From the NCBI GenBank assembly GCA_914767715.1, contig OU612071.1:5020001-5084000 (forward strand): DNA of 64,000 nt. Direction: 5' to 3'. Both the position numbers and the translations under genes were made by a program. Below are positions 23,401-33,800 of the stretch, piece by piece. Position 1 is the first letter of the stretch. The number at the start of each line of letters is the position of its first letter. Origin of the DNA: Membranipora membranacea (taxonomy: Eukaryota; Bryozoa; Gymnolaemata; Cheilostomatida; Membraniporidae). Under the pieces are notes generated by a model. It had not been told where the DNA came from. It saw nothing but the letters and a program-made list of their open reading frames with translations, and ran no database searches.

Positions 23401-26400
23401 CGCGCTTTATCAAATCTTAAAATGGCTTTGATCTGCGGCTTTTCATTCTCTGTCAGTCTTAGTTTTCAGGAAGCTCACTCTTGTATCAAAAAATAAAATA
23501 TTGGAAAATTCAAAGTCTAGTTAGATAACTACCGAACTCAAATAAATTCAAGGCCAAATTTAGGTCGTGAAAATTCCTTAACATGGGCATCTTGCCATTA
23601 TTTGAAGGGAACTTATGGCAATTTGAAAATTCAAAATAATTTAACATGGGGCACGTTGGAATTTTTTCGGCATAGACTAAATGTTTTAGCTGGTTTTGTC
23701 CCACCTCATATCGCTTTTATCCTACTTCAAATGGGAGGGTAACTCGCGCTTTATCATATCTTGAAATGGCTTTGATCTGCGACTTTTCATTCTCTCTCAG
23801 TCTTAGTTTTCAGGAAGCTCACTCTTGCATCAAAAAATAAAATGTTGAAAAATTCAAAGTCTGACAGATTACTTCCAAACTCAAATAATTTCAAGGTCCA
23901 ATTTACATCGTGCAAAGTCCTAAATATCGGCATCCTGCCATTATTTGAATGGAACTTATGGCAATTTGAAAATTCAAAATAATTTAACATGGGGCACGTT
24001 GGAATTTTTTTGACTCAGACTAAATGTTTTAGTTGCTTTTGACCCACCTCATTTCGCTTTTATCCTACCTAATATGGAAGGGTAACTCGCGCTTTATGAT
24101 ATCTTAAAATGGCTTTGAAATGCGACTTTTCATTCTCTGTCAGTCTTAGTTTTCAGGAAGCTCACTCTTGCATCAAAAAATAAAATATTGAAAAATTAGA
24201 AGTCTGACAAATTACTTCCAAACTCAAATATATTCAAGGTCCAATTCACATCGTGCAAAGTCCTAAATATTGGCATCCTGCCATTATTTGAAGGGAACCT
24301 ATGGCAATTTGAAAATTCAAAATAATTTAACATGGGGCACGTTGGAATTTTTTCGGCACAGACTAAATGCTTTAGTTGGTTTTGTCCCACCTCATTTCGC
24401 TTTTATCCTACTTCAAATGGAAGGGCAACTCGCGCTTTATCAAATCTTAAAATGGCTTTGATCTGCGGCTTTTCATTCTCTGTCAGTCTTAGTTTTCAGG
24501 AAGTTCACTCTTGTATCAAAAAATAAAATATTGAAAAATTCAAAGTCTAGTTAGATACCTACCAAACTCAAATCAATTCAAGGCCAAATTTACGTCGTGC
24601 AAATTCCTTAACATGGGCATCTTGCCATTATTTGAAGGGAACTTATGGCAATTTGAAAATTCAAAATAAATTAACATGGGGCACGTTGGAATTTTTTCGG
24701 CACAGACTAAATGTTTTAGCTGGTTTTGTCCCACCTCATATCGCTTTTATCCTAATTCAAATGGGAGGGTAACTCGCGCTTTATCATATCTTAAAATGGC
24801 TTTGATCTGCGACTTTTCATTCTCTCTCAGTCTTAGTTTTCAGGAAGCTCACTCTTGCATCATAAATAAAATATTAAAAAATTCAAAGTCTGCTAGATTA
24901 CGTCCAAACTCAAATAATTTCAAGGTCCAATTTACATCGTGCAAAGTCCTAAATATTGGCATCCTGCCATTATTTGAAGGGAACTTATGGCAATTTGAAA
25001 ATTTAAAATAATTTAACATGGGGTACGTTGGAATTTTTTTGACTCAGACTAAATGTTTTAGTTGCTTTTGACCCACCTCATTTCGCTTTTATCCTACCTA
25101 ATATGGAAGGGTAACTCGCGCTTTATCAAATCTCAAAATGGCTTTGATCTGCGACTTTTCATTCTCTGTCAGTCTCAGTTTTCAGGAAGCTCACTCTTGC
25201 ATCAAAAAATAAAATATTGAAAAATTCAAAGTCTGACAGATTACTTCCAAACTCAAATATATTCAAGGTCCAATTCACATCGTGCAAAGTCCTAAATATT
25301 GGCATCCTGCCATTATTTGAAGGGAACCTATGGCAATTTGAAAATTCAAAATAATTTAACATGGGGCACGTTGGAATTTTTTCGGCACAGACTAAATGTT
25401 TTAGTTGCTTTTGACCCACCTCATTTCGCTTTTATCCTACCTAATATGGAAGGGTAACTCGCGCTTTATCATATCTTAAAATGGCTTTGATCTGCGACTT
25501 TTCATTCTCTGTCAGTCTTAGTTTTCAGGAAGCTCACTCTTGCATCAAAAAATAAAATATTGAAAAATTCAAAGTCTGTTAGATAACTTCCAAACTCAAA
25601 TCAGTTCAAGGCCAAATTTAGGTCGTGCAAATTCCTTAACATGGGCATCTTGCCATTATTTGAAGGGAACTTATGGCAATTTGAAAATTTAAAATAATTT
25701 AACATGGGGCACGTTGGAATTTTTTCAACTCAGACTAAATGTTTTAGTTGCTTTTGACCCACCTCATTTCGCTTTTATCCTACCTAATATGGAAGGGTAA
25801 CTCGCGCTTTATCAAATCTTAAAATGGCTTTGATCTGCGACTTTTCATTCTCTGTCAGTCTTAGTTTTCAGGAAGCTCACTCTTGCATCAAAAAATAAAA
25901 TACTGAAACATTCAAAGTCTGTTAGATTACGTCCAAACTCAAATAATTTCAAGGTCCAATTTACATTGTGCAAAGTCCTAAATATTGGCATCCTGCCATT
26001 ATTTGAAGGGAACTTAGGGCAATTTGAAAATTTAAAATAATTTAACATGGGCTACGTTGGAATTTTTTCGGCACAGACTAAATGTTTTAGTTGGTTTTAT
26101 CCCACCTCATTTTGCTTTTATCCTACTTCAAATGGAAAGGTAACTCGCGCTCTATTAAATCTTAAAATGGCTTTGATCTGCGACTTTTCATTCTCTGTCA
26201 GTCTTAGTTTTCAGGAAGTTCACTCTTGCATCAAAAAATAAAATATTGAAAAATTCAAAGTCTGACAGATTACCTCCAAACTCAAATAATTTCAAGGTCC
26301 AATTTACATCATGCAAAATCCTAAATATTGGGATCCTGCCATTATTTGAAGGGAAATTATGGCAATTTGAAAATTCAAAATAATTAAACATGGGGCACGT

Positions 26401-27287
26401 GGGAATTTTTTCGGCACAGACTAAGTGTTTTAGTTGGTTTTGTCCCACCTCATTTCGCTTTTATCCTACTTCTAATGGAAGGGTAACTCGCGCTTTATCA
26501 TATCTCAAAATGGCTTTGATCTGCGACTTTTCATTCTCTGTCAGTCTTAGTTTTCATGAAGCTCACTCTTGCATCAAAAAATAAATTACTGAAACATTCA
26601 AAGTCTGCTAGATTACGTCCAAACTCAAATAATTTCAAGGCCCAATTTACATTGTGCAAAATCCTAAATATTGGCATCCTGCCATTATTTGAAGGGAACT
26701 TATGGCAATTTGAAATTTCAAAATAATTTAACATGGGCTACGTTGGAATTTTTTCGGCACAGACTAAATGTTTTAGTTGGTTTTGTCCCACCTCATTTCG
26801 CTTTTATCCTACTTCAAATGGAAAGGTAACTCGCGCTCTATCATATCTTAAAATGGCTTTGAAATGCGACTTTTCATCCTCTGTCAGTCTTAGTTTTCGG
26901 GAAGCTCACTCTTGCATCAAAAAATAAAATATTGAAAAATTCAAAGTCTGACAGATTACTTCCAAACTCAAAGAAATTCAAGGTCCAGTTCACATCATGC
27001 AAAGTCCTAAATATTGGCATCCTGCCATTATTTGAAGGGAACTTATGGCAATTTGAAAATTTAAAATAATTTAACATGGGGCAAGTTGGAATTTTTTCGA
27101 CTCAGACTAAATGTTTTAGTTGCTTTTGACCCACCTCACTTCGCTTTTATCCTACTTCAAATGGGAGGGTAACTCGCACTTTATCATATCTCAAAATGGC
27201 TTTGATCTGCGACTTTTCATTCTCTGTCATTCTTAGTTTTCAGGAAGCTCACTCTTGCATCAAAAAATAAAATACTGAAACATTCAA
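14455..27287 (+). repeat. 343-bp satellite array, block 1
   Basis: Head-to-tail monomers of about 343 bp, roughly 37 by length. Landmarks in order are GGGGCACGTTGGAATTTTTT, CCCACCTCATTTCGCTTTTA, GATCTGCGACTTTTCATTCT, AAGCTCACTCTTGCATCAAA, and CATCCTGCCATTATTTGAAG. Monomers from 14455 to about 16300 are the most diverged (for example TTCATATGG and GGAGGCTCAC variants), as expected at an array edge. One monomer near 16435 has lost about 100 bases. Each monomer opens a 64-codon frame on the plus strand and an 86-codon frame on the minus strand. Since 343 is not a multiple of three these cannot form one long protein, so they are not annotated as genes. Confidence 0.97.
17640..24540 (+). repeat. 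Higher-order block inside the satellite array
   Basis: A block of about four monomers (about 17640-19075) recurs almost unchanged 3433 bp later (about 21073-22508; ten monomer lengths), and part of it again 1373 bp further on (four monomer lengths, about 22959-23750). Matching variants include the minus-strand MYKYFEISNCHKFPSN and LRHLVCAEK forms and an isolated TATTTATACATGG variant. This is higher-order repeat structure, although the blocks are not a clean single-period array. Confidence 0.8.
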
Positions 27288-28505
27288 CACTGCGTTTCAT
27301 ACCCAAGAATTGTCTGACAATTCTGTACAATTCTAGAATTGTCAGAAACTGACCTATATATCATTACCCAACCAGCAACCATTATTGTGTAATTAACCCT
27401 GCCTGCTAAATAAATTACTTTCATTATTGATATTGTATAGCCATAGTATAAGCCTTTACAGTTCTAGTGAATATCATACAATTTGATATGCTGTAATGAA
27501 TAGATATTGCTGTGCAAGGTAGCATCAAAATCTATATTGCGGGAGGCCCAGGTTCAGATCAGAACTTTGCTACTAATAAAAATGTACAACGTCGCTCCCC
27601 AGATGAGCGAGGAATTATTTTGTATCAACTGTCCTACATGCCTAAGTGGAGAGAAGTGTTATGTGAATAAGGCCATATTATCCACAGAACCACTGACTAC
27701 TGAAAATATGCTGACTGATGCTAAAAAAACCTAAACTTGGTGTCACAGCAAGTTGTATGAGTACTGATTATTGGCATAGTCTAAACTACGCTCCTTGTGA
27801 TTATTGAGATTGAATTGCTTTCAGCTATTTCTATTTGTTGGCCAAAGATGCTCTGAGCATGGAGTTAGCTCTGAATGTTATGGTATGTGGACTGAGGGAG
27901 GCAAAGGTAAATCATCTATCGTAAGCCTGGTATATATTCATTACCTGTCTACAAAGGAGCTCTTGATGTTATACTATATAATTCTCAGCCATCTCAGTTA
28001 TATGGTGTACAGGAAGCAATTTGGCATATTTCTCTCTCACTCTTGGATGGTAGTTCCCTAGTAGGTGTTGGCACTAGTACAGATAGTATTAAAATGTCAG
28101 ACTAGTGGCAACACTGTTTAAAGTAATAAATTTTAATCTGTCAGCTTGAGTGCCACAAGCAGGGAGGTTAGCCAATAACAGGCATAATTACATAATTACC
28201 TTGATATCCTTGTTGTCAAAATTTTTAATTGTACAATTAAGTATAATCAACACTGTTTGTTAATCCTTCATACACATTCCATTGCACTTGTAACAAGTCA
28301 TCATGACACACTTGTGGAATCAGAGAGACAGGAGTCATTGTAAGCTGACCTAACTTCCTGTTTTTTGCTGCTGATAATGAATTGAGTTTTAAATTTCGCG
28401 AATATTCATTTTTATAAAGATGGTTGTTTGGGTGTGATTGCAATCATGATCATTCTTTGTCAGAAGAGTGAGGGGCGGGAAGTTGTAACATTTTATGCAA
28501 AAAAC
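27288..28505 (+). repeat. Left long inverted arm of the foldback element
   Basis: Pairs with 29372-30816 on the opposite strand. Shared landmarks include GAATAGATATTGCTGTGC, the open frame at 27804-28061, and the CACAAGTGTGTCATGATGAC region on the complementary strand. It has an internal deletion at about 27560 relative to the right arm. Confidence 0.8.
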
Positions 28506-28591
28506 TAGATAATTGTCCAAATTCCATTTGTATATTTTTATCAAATTATTTCACCATACTCTGCATCAAAGCTGATCATTGTACAGAGTTA

Positions 28592-28730
28592 TTATGCCAA
28601 GAATGAGATTGCCTCGCAAAAAACCTTAAATTCTCTGGCGCCCTTATTCTCCAGTATTTGCAAAAAAGTTTCATTGATATTCCGCGCTTCTTGGTCAACT
28701 TCAAGAGTTGAGCCAGCATTATATGATAAT
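28592..28730 (-). pseudogene. CARD-like exon fragment inside the foldback element
   Basis: On the minus strand ACACACAG|A at 28731-28733 gives a plausible splice acceptor. The following 139 bases are open to a TAA at 28592-28594. The predicted segment ends in INETFLQILENKGAREFKVF followed by CEAISFLA. That pattern (leucine-rich helix, (N/R)KG-x-R-x-F, then F-C-E-A-(I/L)) resembles the last two helices of caspase-recruitment (CARD) or related death-fold domains, adaptor modules of innate immunity and apoptosis. The first four helices are not visible nearby, so at most a fragment is present. It lies in the non-palindromic centre of the element, where captured host sequence would be expected. 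The similarity is from memory and short, and could be chance. Confidence 0.3.
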
Positions 28731-28861
28731 CTGTGTGTTTATCCACAGGGTGGTTCATTTACAAATCTACTGGTACCTCATAAGTTCTGTGAAGGTGCCT
28801 ATGAATGCCAGTGTAAACAAAATTAACATTCTTACTGGCTTATCTTGATTATGACTTCATG

Positions 28862-29250
28862 GGTAAATAACTTGGATACCAACAATACATCCAATTATGC
28901 TTGGCTAAGATGTTGATGTTAATTGAAAGGTAAACAATTGGCAGATGACACTGTGAGAATCTTGTTCAAATTCAATAATAAGCTAATCTCAATGAAAATG
29001 ATCAAACTGTACACTGTAGCCATTAATTGTATGCATCAAAGAGTTTGGTATGTTAAAGGTTCTATCAACCTGAAATTCCAATCATTTCAACAAATTCAGA
29101 TTAGGGGCTTGCAGGGCCATTACAGCTGTTAAATTTCAAAGCGATAAATTATTGCCTGGACAGCCTTTTGGCAGATAATCTTTCAAAGCTCTCAGATTAT
29201 TATTATCGGCTGCATTGATAAATTTAGAATTTACAGTGACCACCAGACAT
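28862..29250. other. Transposon centre shared with copy 1 but rearranged
   Basis: The stretch at 28862-28905 (GGGTAAATAACTTGGATACC) matches 7694-7737 in the same direction, whereas 29135-29250 matches 7740-7835 in the opposite direction. The centre of the two copies is therefore related but partly inverted. The plus frame 28923-29132 has no recognised motif. Confidence 0.55.
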
Positions 29251-29371
29251 TCTGTACAAACAGTTCTATTGTGTCATCGAATGATAGGCCTGTTAGATTT
29301 ACTCTTGCTTCTCTCTACCCATATACCATAAAATTCAATTAATGGCTACAATGCACTGTTTAATCTGCCTG

Positions 29372-30816
29372 ATAGAATTTTGCATAAAATGTTACAACTT
29401 CCCGCCCCCTCACTCTTCCGTCAAAGAATGATCATGATTGCACTTACACCCAAACAAACCATCATTATAAAAATGAATATTCGCGAAATTAAAAATTCAC
29501 GGCAGTCATCATCAGCGGCAAAAGACAGGAAGTTAGGGCAGCTTACAATGACTCCTGTCTCTCTGATTCCACAAGTGTGTCATGATGACTTGTTACAAGT
29601 GCAATGGAATGTGTGTGAAGGATTAACAAACAGTATTAATTATACTTAATTGGAGAATTAAAAAATTTGACAACAAGGATATCAAGGTAGTTATGTAATT
29701 ATGCCTGTTATTGGCCAATCTCCCTGCTTGTGGCACTCAAGCTGACAGATTAAAATTTATTACATTAAACGGTGTTGCCACTAGTCTAACATTTTAATAC
29801 TATCTGTACTAGTGCCAACACCTACTAGGGGACTACCATCCAAGAGTGAGACAGAACTATGCCAGAATTGCTTCTTGTACACCATATAACTGAGATGGCT
29901 GAGAATTATATAGTAAAACATCAAGAGCTCCTTTGTAGACAGGTAATGAATATATACCAGGCTTACGATAGTTGATTTACCTTTGCCTCCCTCAGCCCAC
30001 ATACCATAACATTCAGAGCTAACTCCATGCTCAGAGCATCTTTGTCCAACAAATAGAAATAGCTGAAAGCCATTCACTCTCAATAATCACAAGGGGCGTA
30101 ATTTAGACTATGCCAATAATCAGCACTCATACTACTTGCTGTGACACCAAGTTTGAGTTTTTTTAGCATCAGTCAGCATATTTTCAGTTGTCAGTGGTTC
30201 TGTGGATAATATGGCCTCATTCACATATCACTTCTCTCCACTTAGGCATGTAGGACAGTTGATACAAAGTAATTCCTCGCTCATCTGGGGAGCGACGCTG
30301 TACATTTTTATTAGTAGCAAAGTTTTCTGATAATTCTGCTAGCATAGTTTAGCTGATGTATTCTATTTATGCAGTTGCTCCCAATATTCACAGATTGCAC
30401 AAAATATAACGTAAGGTATGGTACAACACAGAAGAGTTGAACATAAGTATTTTGTCGCGTCATCATACTCATTACTAAGAGTTTTCCGTGCTTACAAAAA
30501 TTGTGAGCCAACTATTCAAATGAATGCTTTCATTTTCCATCATGATGATACGAAAAGCCTCCCGCAATATAGATTTTGATGCTACCTTGCACAGCAATAT
30601 CTATTCATTACAGCATATCCAATTGTATGATATTGACTAGAACTGTAAAGGCTTATACTATGGCTATACAATATCAATAATGAAAGTAATTTATTTAGCA
30701 GGCAGGGTTAATTACACAATAATGGTTGCTGGTTGGGTAATGATATATAGGTCAGTTTATGACAATTCTAGAATTGTACAGAATTGTCAGACAATTCTTG
30801 GGTATGAAATGCAGTG
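29372..30816 (-). repeat. Right long inverted arm of the foldback element
   Basis: Inverted partner of the left arm and the longer of the two. It retains the 30311-30511 segment, which also exists at 6502-6705 in copy 1 but is missing from the left arm. It ends in the terminal inverted repeat GGGTATGAAATGCAGTG. Confidence 0.8.
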
Positions 30817-33800
30817 CAAAGTCTGTTAGATTACGTCCAAACTCAAATAATTTCAAGGTCCAATTTACATTGTGCAAAGTCCTAAATATTGGCATCCTGC
30901 CATTATTTGAAGGGAACTTATGGCAATTTGAAAATTTAAAATAATTTAACATGGGCTACGTTGGAATTTTTTCGGCACAGACTAAATGTTTTAGTTGGTT
31001 TTATCCCACCTCATTTTGCTTTTATCCTACTTCAAATGGAAAGGTAACTCGCGCTCTATTAAATCTTAAAATGGCTTTGATCTGCGACTTTTCATTCTCT
31101 GTCAGTCTTAGTTTTCAGGAAGTTCACTCTTGCATCAAAAAATAAAATACTGAAACATTCAAAGTCTGTTAGATTACGTCCAAACTCAAATAATTTCAAG
31201 GTCCAATTTACATTGTGCAAAGTCCTAAATATTGGCATCCTGCCATTATTTGAAGGGAACTTAGGGCAATTTGAAAATTTAAAATAATTTAACATGGGCT
31301 ACGTTGGAATTTTTTCGGCACAGACTAAATGTTTTAGTTGGTTTTATCCCACCTCATTTTGCTTTTATCCTACTTCAAATGGAAAGGTAACTCGCGCTCT
31401 ATTAAATCTTAAAATGGCTTTGATCTGCGACTTTTCATTCTCTGTCAGTCTTAGTTTTCAGGAAGTTCACTCTTGCATCAAAAAATAAAATATTGAAAAA
31501 TTCAAAGTCTGACAGATTACCTCCAAACTCAAATAATTTCAAGGTCCAATTTACATCATGCAAAATCCTAAATATTGGGATCCTGCCATTATTTGAAGGG
31601 AAATTATGGCAATTTGAAAATTCAAAATAATTAAACATGGGGCACGTGGGAATTTTTTCGGCACAGACTAAGTGTTTTAGTTGGTTTTGTCCCACCTCAT
31701 TTCGCTTTTATCCTACTTCTAATGGAAGGGTAACTCGCGCTTTATCATATCTCAAAATGGCTTTGATCTGCGACTTTTCATTCTCTGTCAGTCTTAGTTT
31801 TCATGAAGCTCACTCTTGCATCAAAAAATAAATTACTGAAACATTCAAAGTCTGCTAGATTACGTCCAAACTCAAATAATTTCAAGGCCCAATTTACATT
31901 GTGCAAAATCCTAAATATTGGCATCCTGCCATTATTTGAAGGGAACTTATGGCAATTTGAAATTTCAAAATAATTTAACATGGGCTACGTTGGAATTTTT
32001 TCGGCACAGACTAAATGTTTTAGTTGGTTTTGTCCCACCTCATTTCGCTTTTATCCTACTTCAAATGGAAAGGTAACTCGCGCTCTATCATATCTTAAAA
32101 TGGCTTTGAAATGCGACTTTTCATCCTCTGCCAGTCTTAGTTTTCGGGAAGCTCACTCTTGCATCAAAAAATAAAATATTGAAAAATTCAAAGTCTGACA
32201 GATTACTTCCAAACTCAAAGAAATTCAAGGTCCAGTTCACATCATGCAAAGTCCTAAATATTGGCATCCTGCCATTATTTGAAGGGAACTTATGGCAATT
32301 TGAAAATTTAAAATAATTTAACATGGGGCAAGTTGGAATTTTTTCGACTCAGACTAAATGTTTTAGTTGCTTTTGACCCACCTCACTTCGCTTTTATCCT
32401 ACTTCAAATGGGAGGGTAACTCGCACTTTATCATATCTCAAAATGGCTTTGATCTGCGACTTTTCATTCTCTGTCATTCTTAGTTTTCAGGAAGCTCACT
32501 CTTGCATCAAAAAATAAAATACTGAAACATTCAAAGTCTGTTAGATTACGTCCAAACTCAAATAATTTCAAGGTCCAATTTACATTGTGCAAAGTCCTAA
32601 ATATTGGCATCCTGCCATTATTTGAAGGGAACTTATGGCAATTTGAAAATTTAAAATAATTTAACATGGGCTACGTTGGAATTTTTTCGGCACAGACTAA
32701 ATGTTTTAGTTGGTTTTATCCCACCTCATTTTGCTTTTATCCTACTTCAAATGGAAAGGTAACTCGCGCTCTATTAAATCTTAAAATGGCTTTGATCTGC
32801 GACTTTTCATTCTCTGTCAGTCTTAGTTTTCAGGAAGTTCACTCTTGCATCAAAAAATAAAATATTGAAAAATTCAAAGTCTGACAGATTACCTCCAAAC
32901 TCAAATAATTTCAAGGTCCAATTTACATCATGCAAAATCCTAAATATTGGGATCCTGCCATTATTTGAAGGGAAATTATGGCAATTTGAAAATTCAAAAT
33001 AATTAAACATGGGGCACGTGGGAATTTTTTCGGCACAGACTAAGTGTTTTAGTTGGTTTTGTCCCACCTCATTTCGCTTTTATCCTACTTCTAATGGAAG
33101 GGTAACTCGCGCTTTATCATATCTCAAAATGGCTTTGATCTGCGACTTTTCATTCTCTGTCAGTCTTAGTTTTCATGAAGCTCACTCTTGCATCAAAAAA
33201 TAAATTACTGAAACATTCAAAGTCTGCTAGATTACGTCCAAACTCAAATAATTTCAAGGCCCAATTTACATTGTGCAAAATCCTAAATATTGGCATCCTG
33301 CCATTATTTGAAGGGAACTTATGGCAATTTGAAATTTCAAAATAATTTAACATGGGCTACGTTGGAATTTTTTCGGCACAGACTAAATGTTTTAGTTGGT
33401 TTTGTCCCACCTCATTTCGCTTTTATCCTACTTCAAATGGAAAGGTAACTCGCGCTCTATCATATCTTAAAATGGCTTTGAAATGCGACTTTTCATCCTC
33501 TGTCAGTCTTAGTTTTCGGGAAGCTCACTCTTGCATCAAAAAATAAAATATTGAAAAATTCAAAGTCTGACAGATTACTTCCAAACTCAAAGAAATTCAA
33601 GGTCCAGTTCACATCATGCAAAGTCCTAAATATTGGCATCCTGCCATTATTTGAAGGGAACCTATGGCGATTTGAAAATTCAAAATAATTTAATATGGGG
33701 CGCGTTGGAATTTTGTCGGCACAGACTAAATGTTTTAGTTGGTTTTGTCCCACTTCATTTCGCTTTTATCCTACTTCAAATGGAAGGGCAACTCGTGCTT

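Larger units (their letters stand above)
27288..30816. mobile_element. Foldback CACTA-like (EnSpm-type) transposon, copy 2
   Basis: The insert starts CACTGCGTTTCATACCCAAG and ends with its inverted form finishing GCAGTG; the outer 55 bases match with about one difference. CAA is present on both sides (27285-27287 and 30817-30819). Removing the insert and one CAA restores the satellite sequence ATTCAAAGTCTGTTAG seen in sibling monomers. CACTR termini plus a 3-bp duplication are the established signature of the CACTA/EnSpm superfamily. The two ends are also long inverted arms: about 27288-28505 and about 29372-30816, so most of the element could fold back on itself. The left arm lacks about 250 bases kept in the right arm (around 27560). 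No transposase domain was recognised, so it is probably non-autonomous. Confidence 0.8.

Noticed and set aside
27288-30816. hAT-type transposon
   Set aside because: hAT insertion gives 8-bp duplications. Here only CAA (3 bp) is duplicated, and the termini begin CACTG.
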